Positions 1 through 5,574 of a DNA stretch of 8,606 nt are shown here, piece after piece. How positions within the stretch are numbered: position 1 is the stretch's first letter; each line of letters opens with the position of its first letter. Both the position numbers and the translations under genes were made by a program. This DNA is from JAUSIF01 sp036556265. GTDB taxonomy: Bacteria; Pseudomonadota; Alphaproteobacteria; Rhizobiales; Xanthobacteraceae. Below the pieces are notes generated by a model that was not told where the DNA came from, did not search any database, and saw only the letters and a program-made list of their open reading frames with translations. The stretch is from the NCBI GenBank assembly GCA_036556265.1, contig DATBJU010000071.1:1-8606 (forward strand), in the 5' to 3' direction.

Positions 1-156
1 CTTGTCGATCTGGTCGTACGCCGTGTAGGTCGCCCCACCCGTCTCCGCCAGCACCTTCGTGATCGCCGCCGTCAACGACGTCTTCCCGTGGTCTACATGA
101 CCAATCGTCCCCACGTTGCAGTGCGGCTTCTTCCTCTCAAACTTCGCCTTGGCCAT
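1..156 (-). CDS. tuf: Elongation factor Tu, N-terminal 52 codons (cut by window edge)
   Basis: EF-Tu is the cytoplasmic GTPase that delivers aminoacyl-tRNA to the ribosomal A site. Only the first 52 codons are present; the reading frame is open to base 1. The peptide starts MAKAKFERKKPHCNVGTIGH and carries the P-loop GHVDHGKT (about residues 19-26), which is diagnostic of EF-Tu, followed by TYTAYDQIDK, where the switch I region begins. The ATG at 156-154 is preceded by a GGAGA Shine-Dalgarno element (168-164), 7 bases upstream. It follows fusA by 46 bases with no terminator between, so it is probably the last or a late gene of the str operon. The codon choice is odd for so highly expressed a gene: the five glycines use GGG three times and GGT twice, never GGC, and there are also AGG and TTG codons, unlike the adjacent fusA. 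Which of possibly two tuf copies this is cannot be told from the window. Confidence 0.97.
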   Translation of the reverse strand, partial: MAKAKFERKKPHCNVGTIGHVDHGKTSLTAAITKVLAETGGATYTAYDQIDK

Positions 157-202
157 CGCACTTTCTCCACGTCTTCGGCAGGCTCAAAAATGTTCAGAGG
201 TC

Positions 203-2275
203 TCAGGCGTATTTCGCCTGGACCTCTTCAGCGACATTCTGCGGCACGCGCTCATAGTGATCGAACTGCATCGTGAACGTGGCTCGCCCCTGGCTCATTG
301 AGCGCAGGTTGTTCACGTAGCCGAACATATTGGCGAGCGGCACCATTGCGGAAATTACGTTCGCGTTGCCGCGCATATCCTGACCCTGGATCTGACCGCG
401 GCGCGAATTGAGGTCACCGATGACGCTGCCCGTGTAGTCCTCGGGCGTCACCACCTCGACCTTCATGATCGGCTCGAGCAGCACCGGGCCGCCCTTTTGC
501 AGCGCTTCACGCAAAGCGGCCCGTGACGCGATTTCGAAGGCGAGCGCCGACGAGTCGACGTCGTGGTACGCGCCGTCCACGAGCGTCACCTTGAGATCGA
601 CGACCGGAAAGCCTGCGAGCACGCCGGACCCGAGCACGCTTTCGAGGCCTTTCTCCACGCCGGGGACGTATTCCTTCGGCACCGAGCCGCCCACGATCTC
701 GTTCTCGAACTCGAAGCCCGAACCGGGCTTGCCGGGCTCCGCCACAATCTTTACGCGCGCGTACTGGCCCGAGCCGCCAGTCTGCTTCTTGTGCGTGTAG
801 TCGACCGTCGTCGGCTTCGTGATCTTCTCGCGATAGGCGACCTGCGGCGCGCCGATATTCGCGTCGACCTTGTAGGTACGCTTCAGGATGTCGACCTTGA
901 TGACGAGGTGAAGCTCGCCCATGCCCTTGAGAATCGTCTGTCCCGACTCCTGATCGGTGGAGACGCGGAACGACGGATCTTCGGCCGCGAGCTTCGCGAG
1001 CGCGACGCCGAGCTTCTCCTGATCGGCCTTCGACTTCGGCTCAATCGCGATCTCGATGACCGGATCCGGGAATTCCATCTTCTCCAGGATTACGACGTCG
1101 TCGGGATCGCTGAGCGTGTCGCCGGTGCGTACTTCCTTCAGGCCCGCGAGCGCGACGATGTCGCCGGCATAGGCTTCCTTGATGTCCTCGCGGTTGTTCG
1201 CGTGCATCAAGAGCATCCGCCCGATGCGTTCCTTCTTCTCGCGCGTCGAATTGTAGACGCCGGTGCCGCTTGCGAGCGTGCCCGAATAAATGCGGCAGAA
1301 GGTGATCGTGCCAACGAACGGGTCGTCCATGATCTTGAACGCGAGGAGCGCGAGCGGCTCTTTGTCGTTCGGCTTGCGGATGAGTTCGTTGCCTTTCTCG
1401 TCGGTGCCCTTGATCGGCGGCACTTCGACTGGCGACGGCAGATAATCGACGACGGCGTCAAGCAACGGCTGCACGCCCTTGTTCTTGAACGCGGAGCCGC
1501 ACAGCACCGGATAGAAGGCACCGGTAATCACGGCTTTGCGAATGAGCTTCTTCAACGTCGCCTCGTCGGGCTCCTTGCCCTCGAGGTAGGCGGTCATCGC
1601 CGCGTCATCGAGCTCGACCGCGGCCTCAATCAGCTTCTCGCGGTATTCCTTGGCCTGGTCGAGCATGTCTGCAGGAATGTCGACGTCCTGGAACTTGGCT
1701 CCAAGGGACTCGTCGTCCCAGATCACGCCCTTCATGCGGACAAGATCGACGATCCCTTTGAACTGCTGCTCCGCCCCGATCGGCAGCTGGATCGCGACCG
1801 GTTTTGCGCCCAGCCGCTCGACGATGTCCGAGAGACAGCGGAAGAAGTCCGCGCCCACCTTGTCCATCTTGTTGGCGAACACGATGCGCGGGACCTTGTA
1901 CTTGTCTCCCTGGCGCCACACGGTCTCGGTCTGCGGCTCAACCCCCTGGTTCGAGTCGAGCACGCACACGGCGCCGTCGAGCACGCGCAACGAACGCTCG
2001 ACTTCGATCGTGAAGTCGACGTGGCCCGGCGTATCGATGATGTTGAGGCGCTTCTCTTTCCAGAAGGCAGTCGTCGCGGCCGAGGTGATCGTGATTCCGC
2101 GCTCTTGTTCCTGCTCCATCCAGTCCATGGTGGCAGCGCCGTCATGGACTTCGCCGATCTTGTGGCTCTTGCCGGTGTAATAGAGGATCCGCTCGGTGGT
2201 CGTGGTCTTTCCGGCATCGATATGAGCCATGATGCCGAAGTTGCGGTAGTCCTCGATTTTATGAGTGCGTGGCAT
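203..2275 (-). CDS. fusA: Elongation factor G (EF-G), complete
   Basis: EF-G is the GTPase that drives tRNA-mRNA translocation on the ribosome and, with ribosome recycling factor, splits the ribosome after termination. The 690-residue product has the usual length. G-domain motifs are intact: AHIDAGKT (17-24), RGITI (59-63), DTPGH (81-85), NKMD (135-138) and SAFKNKG (261-267). Domain II follows (about 290-400), then domain III with GMGELHL (451-457), domain IV with the tip segment HDVDSSALAF (571-580), and domain V ending FTMQFDHYERVPQ. The ATG at 2275 is supported by an AAAGGA Shine-Dalgarno (2290-2285) and by the MPRTHKIEDYRN start typical of alphaproteobacterial EF-G; the stop is TGA. It lies 21 bases after rpsG and 46 before tuf, so is co-transcribed with them. 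One oddity is Val458 directly after GELHL, where the family normally has Asp or Glu. This is the main translational EF-G, not a FusA2/Tet(M)-like paralogue. Confidence 0.98.
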   Translation of the reverse strand: MPRTHKIEDYRNFGIMAHIDAGKTTTTERILYYTGKSHKIGEVHDGAATMDWMEQEQERGITITSAATTAFWKEKRLNIIDTPGHVDFTIEVERSLRVLDGAVCVLDSNQGVEPQTETVWRQGDKYKVPRIVFANKMDKVGADFFRCLSDIVERLGAKPVAIQLPIGAEQQFKGIVDLVRMKGVIWDDESLGAKFQDVDIPADMLDQAKEYREKLIEAAVELDDAAMTAYLEGKEPDEATLKKLIRKAVITGAFYPVLCGSAFKNKGVQPLLDAVVDYLPSPVEVPPIKGTDEKGNELIRKPNDKEPLALLAFKIMDDPFVGTITFCRIYSGTLASGTGVYNSTREKKERIGRMLLMHANNREDIKEAYAGDIVALAGLKEVRTGDTLSDPDDVVILEKMEFPDPVIEIAIEPKSKADQEKLGVALAKLAAEDPSFRVSTDQESGQTILKGMGELHLVIKVDILKRTYKVDANIGAPQVAYREKITKPTTVDYTHKKQTGGSGQYARVKIVAEPGKPGSGFEFENEIVGGSVPKEYVPGVEKGLESVLGSGVLAGFPVVDLKVTLVDGAYHDVDSSALAFEIASRAALREALQKGGPVLLEPIMKVEVVTPEDYTGSVIGDLNSRRGQIQGQDMRGNANVISAMVPLANMFGYVNNLRSMSQGRATFTMQFDHYERVPQNVAEEVQAKYA

Positions 2276-2296
2276 ATCCGGGAATCCTTTGGCTTC

Positions 2297-2767
2297 TCAC
2301 CATCGATAGTGGGAGAAGGCGCGGTTTGCCTCCGCCATACGGTGAGTGTCCTCACGCTTCTTGACGGCGTTTCCCCGGTTGTTGGACGCGTCGAGCAACT
2401 CACCCGACAACTTGTCGATCATCGTTTTTTCGTTGCGCTCGCGTGCCGCATCGATGATCCAGCGGATCGCGAGCGTGGTGCGGCGCTCGGGCCGCACTTC
2501 GACTGGTACCTGGTAGGTGGCGCCGCCGACGCGGCGTGACCTTACTTCGATAGCGGGTGCGACGTTTTCAAGAGCCTGCTCGAAAACAGCGACCGGACTC
2601 TGCTTCACTTTTCCTTCGATCTGGTCGAGCGCGCCGTAGACGATCGATTCCGCGACCGACTTCTTGCCCTGCTTCATGACGGAATTCATGAAGCGGCTGA
2701 CGGTCAGACTGCCAAATTTCGGATCCGGAAGAAGTTCGCGGCGTTCGGCTCGGTGACGGCGGGACAT
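2297..2767 (-). CDS. rpsG: 30S ribosomal protein S7, complete
   Basis: S7 is a primary assembly protein of the 30S head. It binds the 3' major domain of 16S rRNA and contacts the E-site tRNA. The 156-residue product has the standard bacterial length. Recognisable segments are the basic N-terminus MSRRHRAERRELLPDPKFGS, the helical stretch KFGSLTVSRFMNSVMKQGKKS, the beta-hairpin segment VGGATYQVPVEVRPERR (about 80-96) and the C-terminal KREDTHRMAEANRAFSHYRW. The ATG at 2767 has a perfect AGGAGG Shine-Dalgarno (2780-2775) with 7-base spacing. It lies 26 bases downstream of rpsL and 21 upstream of fusA, in the classic str operon order. In E. coli S7 represses this operon by binding the rpsL-rpsG junction; here that junction is very short, so the same mechanism is doubtful. 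Confidence 0.98.
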   Translation of the reverse strand: MSRRHRAERRELLPDPKFGSLTVSRFMNSVMKQGKKSVAESIVYGALDQIEGKVKQSPVAVFEQALENVAPAIEVRSRRVGGATYQVPVEVRPERRTTLAIRWIIDAARERNEKTMIDKLSGELLDASNNRGNAVKKREDTHRMAEANRAFSHYRW

Positions 2768-2793
2768 GAGAAGGCCTCCTGCTCAGCTCGCGG

Positions 2794-3165
2794 TCACTTG
2801 GGTCGTTTGGCGCCGTACAGCGAACGGCGTTGCTTACGGTTCTTGACGCCCTGGGTGTCGAGCACGCCACGCAGGATGTGGTAGCGCACGCCCGGCAGGT
2901 CCTTCACGCGGCCGCCGCGGATCATGACGACCGAATGCTCCTGCAGGTTATGGCCCTCGCCCGGGATGTAGCCGATCACCTCGAAGCCGTTGGTGAGGCG
3001 AACCTTCGCGACCTTGCGCAGCGCCGAGTTCGGCTTCTTCGGCGTCGTCGTGTAGACGCGCGTGCACACGCCGCGTTTCTGCGGCGAGGCTTCCAGGGCC
3101 GGCGCCTTGTTCCGGAAGCGCGGGGCAACCCGCGGCTTGCGGATGAGCTGGTTGATGGTCGGCAT
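2794..3165 (-). CDS. rpsL: 30S ribosomal protein S12, complete
   Basis: S12 sits at the 30S decoding centre and shapes translational accuracy. The 123-residue product matches the family length. It contains KRGVCTRVYTTTPKKPNSAL (30-49), PGEGHNLQEHS (68-78) and RVKDLPGVRYH (86-96). Lysines 43 and 88 (Met counted), the positions where streptomycin-resistance mutations classically fall, are both wild-type Lys. The Asp that is beta-methylthiolated in E. coli is present as Asp89. The segment RVAPRFRNKAPALEASPQ (12-29) is more divergent than the rest, as is usual for this region. The ATG at 3165 has a GAGGAAGG Shine-Dalgarno (3182-3175) with 9-base spacing; the stop is TGA. It is the first gene of the str operon, preceded by a long non-coding leader and a promoter at 3452-3424. 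Confidence 0.98.
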   Translation of the reverse strand: MPTINQLIRKPRVAPRFRNKAPALEASPQKRGVCTRVYTTTPKKPNSALRKVAKVRLTNGFEVIGYIPGEGHNLQEHSVVMIRGGRVKDLPGVRYHILRGVLDTQGVKNRKQRRSLYGAKRPK

Positions 3166-3223
3166 TCGCCCGAACCTTCCTCGAAATCTGTCGTCTCGTG
3201 CCCGTCGATCCGCACATGCATCC

Positions 3224-3240
3224 GCGCAAACGAAATGCGC
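3224..3240 (-). other. Leader hairpin 4 (5-bp stem, 7-nt loop)
   Basis: GCGCA pairs with TGCGC around a U-rich loop (UUUCGUU on the transcript). It lies about 40 bases upstream of the rpsL Shine-Dalgarno. The stem is short, so it could be chance in GC-rich DNA. Confidence 0.35.
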
Positions 3241-3289
3241 ACCGTCCGCGAATTCAGGCGCGGAGGGTGCTCATTGGTTGCACCGAGGA

Positions 3290-3312
3290 CCACGGCGCGG
3301 GATGCGCCGCGG
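3290..3312 (-). other. Leader hairpin 3 (9-bp stem, 5-nt loop)
   Basis: On the transcript CCGCGGCGC pairs with GCGCCGUGG (one G-U pair) around the loop AUCCC. It is the longest and most GC-rich stem in the leader and should be stable. No U-tract follows, so a role as terminator is unlikely. Confidence 0.5.
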
Positions 3313-3326
3313 GCCGCAAACACGAA

Positions 3327-3345
3327 TCTGACAGTGGCTGTCAGA
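3327..3345 (-). other. Leader hairpin 2 / perfect inverted repeat (8-bp stem, 3-nt loop)
   Basis: TCTGACAG and CTGTCAGA are perfect inverted repeats separated by three bases. Less GC-rich than its surroundings, it is less likely to be a composition artefact. It could be an RNA hairpin in the rpsL leader or a DNA operator for a dimeric regulator; the sequence alone does not decide. The bases after it on the transcript (UUCGUGUUU) are only loosely U-rich. Confidence 0.45.
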
Positions 3346-3389
3346 GGCAGCGTTTCGGGGCCCTTGGTCGATGCTTGACGCAACCGACC

Positions 3390-3405
3390 GGCGGCTCCGA
3401 CCGCC
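3390..3405 (-). other. Leader hairpin 1 (6-bp stem, 4-nt loop) near the transcript 5' end
   Basis: GGCGGU pairs with GCCGCC (one U-G pair) around CGGA, starting about 12 nt from the predicted transcription start. The heptamer CCGACCG also occurs twice on the plus strand here (3384-3390 and 3397-3403). It may protect the 5' end of the mRNA; function unknown. Confidence 0.35.
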
Positions 3406-3423
3406 TGCCGCAAAGTTGGGGGT

Positions 3424-3452
3424 TTCTAACCGCCTGAGTCGCGCGCCGTCAA
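3424..3452 (-). promoter_or_regulatory. Sigma70-type promoter for the str operon
   Basis: On the minus strand the -35 box TTGACG (3452-3447) is followed by an exact 17-base spacer and the -10 box TTAGAA (3429-3424). The -35 matches the consensus in five of six bases. The upstream side is A/T-rich with runs of T and A, unlike the GC-rich surroundings, and could act as an UP element. Predicted start is near 3417. It is the only convincing promoter in the gap between the amine oxidase gene and rpsL, which supports independent transcription of the str operon. Predicted by eye, not mapped. Confidence 0.65.
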
Positions 3453-3454
3453 GC

Positions 3455-3473
3455 AAAAACCCGATGAAATCGG
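3455..3473 (-). terminator. Weak intrinsic terminator-like hairpin after the amine oxidase gene
   Basis: On the minus strand CCGAT and ATCGG form a 5-bp stem around TTC, followed by G and five T residues. It sits 73 bases past the amine oxidase stop and directly upstream of the rpsL -35 box, as expected for a unit boundary. The stem is short, so termination may be inefficient, and the A/T-rich bases may instead serve the promoter. Confidence 0.4.
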
Positions 3474-3545
3474 AGATTTTCGGCGCCTCGGACGCCGTTT
3501 TGTGCCGGCGCGACGACAAGGCCGGAAAAATTTCGCGACCAGTCC

Positions 3546-4820
3546 CTATCCGGTACGGATCGGTCGGCGCGCGACCGCCGCAATCGCTTCCTCCGCGGCC
3601 CTGACGCCCGTCTCGTAAGCCCCATGCGCCGTGGAAAAGCTCGAGGCCGAGGTCGCCTCGCCCGCGAAGAACAACCTCCCGTCCACGGGTCCGGCGAGAA
3701 CCTCCCGTGCGCCGGCCTTTCCGGGCAGCGCGTGCGAGTAGGAGCCTCCCGCGAGCGGATCGCGGCTCCAGGCCGTCGCCGCGAGCGGCTTCAGACGGGC
3801 GCGCAGATCGTTGCCGAGCTGCGCGGCCAATTCATCAATCGCAAAGGCAGGCAGCGCCCCCTCGCCTTCCTGCTCCAACTCGCGCGCAAGACGGCCGCCG
3901 AAAAACCCTTCGATCAAGGGCCGGCCGAACGGCCGCAGGTGGTACGCCCCGATGCCGACACGGTCCGTCCTTCCAAACAGCCGCGTCTCGGCTTGTACGG
4001 TCTCGGGCGTGTCGAGGGCGAGCACCACTTTGTCTGCGAGCCCGAGCGGCAGGCCGATCGCCGCCTCGACCTTGTCCGGAAGGGCCGGCGCAAACCGAAT
4101 TGCCTCACTTGCGACCAACGTGGTCGGGACCGTGAGGATCACGACGCGCGCGTTGACATCCCCGCGAGAGCTTTCGATCCGTATACTTTTCCCAGTGTGA
4201 TCGATCCGCGTCACCGTGCAGTCGAGGACAACCGGCAGATTCGCGCCGTGCGCCGCAATCGCAGCACCAAAGCCCTCGACCACGCGCCAGTTGACGCCTG
4301 TGTCCTCGTATCGCGCGCTATCGATGACGGAGACGACATCGAGCTCAGCGCCGTTCGCGTAAGTGCTGATCGCGTTCAGCAACGCGTTCCATCGGCCATT
4401 CGGCTCCAGGAATTCCGCGGCTGCGACGTCCAGACCCCTCTTCTCCGCTTCCGCGACCCGCGCGTAAAAGCGCTCCGCCGCGGTATCAAAGTCCTCTTCT
4501 TCGCCTTCGGCGAAACTGAGGTCGCCATCATCTCGCGTCCACGGCGCGGGGGTCCGATCGATCGTGAATCCAGCACTCTTCGCGATCCGAGCCCACGGAT
4601 TTTGGTCGGCGGAATGCAGCCAGCCGCAGCCGAGGTCGAGCGGAAATCCATCGTGCGAAGCGGTCCACGCACGCCCGCCGAGTCGAGAGCGCGCCTCGAG
4701 CACGACGAAGCTGACATTGGCGACCGCAAGGCGCCGGGCTGCGGCGATCCCGGCCGCCCCGGCCCCAATGACGGCGACGTCAACTCCTCCGCGCGGAAGC
4801 CCCGATCCCGGGTTCAACAT
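3546..4820 (-). CDS. FAD-dependent amine oxidase (MAO/polyamine oxidase family)
   Basis: The 424-residue product is a flavin-containing amine oxidase that would oxidise an amine substrate using FAD and pass electrons to oxygen or another acceptor. A Rossmann motif VIGAGAAG (17-24) is followed by the ribose-binding Glu42 in VVLEARSRLGGRA (39-51). Further family marks are GVNWRVVEGFG (175-185), Lys264 in LADKVVL, which resembles the conserved active-site Lys of LSD1 and polyamine oxidases, TAWSRDPLAGGSYSHA (349-364), and the C-terminal FAD segment FFAGEAT-SASSFSTAHGAYETG (384-405). The Cys that binds FAD covalently in mammalian MAO is absent, so FAD is probably non-covalent. There is no signal peptide or membrane anchor, so it is probably cytoplasmic. 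The ATG at 4820 is the only good start before the Rossmann fold, but its Shine-Dalgarno is poor. It follows the hydrolase by 120 bases with a terminator between; I found no promoter. Family firm, substrate unknown. Confidence 0.88.
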   Translation of the reverse strand: MLNPGSGLPRGGVDVAVIGAGAAGIAAARRLAVANVSFVVLEARSRLGGRAWTASHDGFPLDLGCGWLHSADQNPWARIAKSAGFTIDRTPAPWTRDDGDLSFAEGEEEDFDTAAERFYARVAEAEKRGLDVAAAEFLEPNGRWNALLNAISTYANGAELDVVSVIDSARYEDTGVNWRVVEGFGAAIAAHGANLPVVLDCTVTRIDHTGKSIRIESSRGDVNARVVILTVPTTLVASEAIRFAPALPDKVEAAIGLPLGLADKVVLALDTPETVQAETRLFGRTDRVGIGAYHLRPFGRPLIEGFFGGRLARELEQEGEGALPAFAIDELAAQLGNDLRARLKPLAATAWSRDPLAGGSYSHALPGKAGAREVLAGPVDGRLFFAGEATSASSFSTAHGAYETGVRAAEEAIAAVARRPIRTG

Positions 4821-4883
4821 TGAAATCCCGTACTTGGTTGGACGCGAGAGAGAGCCCGAATCTGGCGATGACGCCGCCCGATG

Positions 4884-4910
4884 AAAAGGGCCATCTGCGG
4901 CTAGCCCTTT
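4884..4910 (-). terminator. Intrinsic terminator after the SGNH hydrolase gene
   Basis: Thirty bases past the hydrolase stop, AAAGGGC (4910-4904) pairs with GCCCTTT (4891-4885). One U-G and one A-U pair extend the stem inward to 9 bp around an 8-nt loop, ending in TTTT on the minus strand. The U-run overlaps the stem, as in A/T-flanked bidirectional terminators. It separates the hydrolase from the amine oxidase. Confidence 0.6.
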
Positions 4911-4940
4911 CCTGATCTCCTTCAGGGGTTCCCGGGAGAC

Positions 4941-5456
4941 CTAGCGCAGTGCAGCCGCCACGCTGCCGACTATGGCCTGCGCCACCTGTTTGTGTCCTTC
5001 CGCCGTGAGGTGGATGTTGTCCGCCTGCTTGAGTCCGGCCCGCAGCGCAGCGCTCACCTGGCCGTCTGCATTGACGACCTTGATCCCGCGCGCGCGCAGC
5101 CTGCTCTCGATCTCCGCGACATTGGCTTTGGTCTGCGCCGACGAAATTCCCTTGCGCGAGTCGTTTCCGCCGTACTGCACGATTACGACCTTGGTGCCGT
5201 TGGGAACGGCTGACCCGAGGCGCGCGAGCATGCCCGCCGTCGTATCGCCGAACACGCCGGCATTCGCCACGCTTACGCTCAACCCCTGCGCCTTGAGCAG
5301 CGCTTGCAGCTGGGCCGGAAAGGCCGCGGCAGCGCCAACACCATGTCCCTGCGTGTTGCTCGCCCCGAGCCCCACCACCTGCGCCGACGCGGCTCCTGCC
5401 GAAATGCTCAGTGCGACAGTCAGCGCAATCAGGAACGCAAAAATCTGCTTCGGCAT
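4941..5456 (-). CDS. Secreted SGNH/GDSL-type hydrolase (TesA/arylesterase-like)
   Basis: The 171-residue product looks like a small exported esterase or lipase of the SGNH fold. A Sec signal peptide MPKQIFAFLIALTVALSISA ends in AASA, with likely cleavage after Ala25. Block I is VGLGASNTQGHG (28-39), giving nucleophile Ser33 but with GASN instead of GDSL. Block II is VANAGVFGDTT (63-73). Block III is QYGGNDSR (94-101) with Asn98. Block V is DNIHLTAEGH (146-155), giving Asp146 and His149. All four catalytic elements are therefore present, and it should act in the periplasm or outside the cell. An in-frame ATG lies 20 codons upstream at 5516, but it would start inside the rpoC terminator hairpin and bury the signal peptide. 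The ATG at 5456 has GGAG (5466-5463) at 6-base spacing. Substrate unknown: candidates are acyl esters, thioesters or acetylated carbohydrates. Confidence 0.85.
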   Translation of the reverse strand: MPKQIFAFLIALTVALSISAGAASAQVVGLGASNTQGHGVGAAAAFPAQLQALLKAQGLSVSVANAGVFGDTTAGMLARLGSAVPNGTKVVIVQYGGNDSRKGISSAQTKANVAEIESRLRARGIKVVNADGQVSAALRAGLKQADNIHLTAEGHKQVAQAIVGSVAAALR

Positions 5457-5514
5457 GTCTCGCTCCCCACTGATCGATCCAGTCGATTCTGGCGCACGCA
5501 TGCAACGAAAATGC

Positions 5515-5551
5515 AACAGAAAGGGCCGCCCCCTTGGCGGCCCTTTCTGTT
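5515..5551 (-). terminator. Strong intrinsic terminator after rpoC
   Basis: A perfect 16-bp stem (arms 5551-5536 and 5530-5515) closes a 5-nt loop, 23 bases past the rpoC stop. The stem contains AAAGGGCCGCC pairing with GGCGGCCCTTT and ends in TTTCTGTT, then GCATTTTC. The U-tract is interrupted, but the stem is far beyond chance. It is nearly symmetrical and could act in both directions. It marks the end of the rpoBC operon and excludes the upstream ATG at 5516 as the start of the next gene. Confidence 0.85.
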
Positions 5552-5574
5552 CGCCATTTCAGCCGGTTTCCGGA

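Larger units (their letters stand above)
3166..3417 (-). promoter_or_regulatory. Long structured 5' leader of the rpsL-rpsG-fusA-tuf transcript
   Basis: If transcription starts about 7 bases after the predicted -10 box, the rpsL mRNA has an untranslated leader of roughly 250 nt. Read on the minus strand it holds four hairpins in succession, at 3405-3390, 3345-3327, 3312-3290 and 3240-3224, before the Shine-Dalgarno at 3182-3175. No hairpin is followed by a clean U-tract, so this is not an obvious attenuator. I see no conserved open frame: the ORFs here overlap the promoter or run into rpsL out of frame. A leader this long ahead of a ribosomal protein operon suggests autogenous control or mRNA stability elements, but this is inference. 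It is not a riboswitch class I recognise. The rest of the 380-base gap (3418-3545) holds the promoter and a weak terminator-like hairpin. Confidence 0.5.

Noticed and set aside
563..2539. 658-codon open frame on the plus strand, antisense to fusA and rpsG
   Set aside because: It mirrors essential genes with strong homology, its product is low-complexity and rich in Arg, Asp, Leu and Val, and it matches no family I know. Long antisense frames are expected opposite GC-rich genes.
3245..3269. Six-codon upstream frame (MSTLRA) in the rpsL leader
   Set aside because: There is no Shine-Dalgarno before it and no attenuator downstream; such short frames occur by chance.
2976..3519. Minus-strand open frames in the rpsL leader (2976-3413 and 3271-3519)
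   Set aside because: One overlaps rpsL out of frame and the other spans the promoter. Both are Arg-rich, lack a Shine-Dalgarno sequence and resemble no known leader peptide.
3624..4823. 399-codon plus-strand frame covering nearly all of the amine oxidase gene
   Set aside because: The minus-strand frame has a complete set of FAD-binding motifs, whereas this one has none and an Arg-rich composition.
4941..5516. Longer start for the SGNH hydrolase at the ATG at 5516
   Set aside because: It would place 20 residues before a well-formed signal peptide and start inside the rpoC terminator. The ATG at 5456 has a good Shine-Dalgarno.
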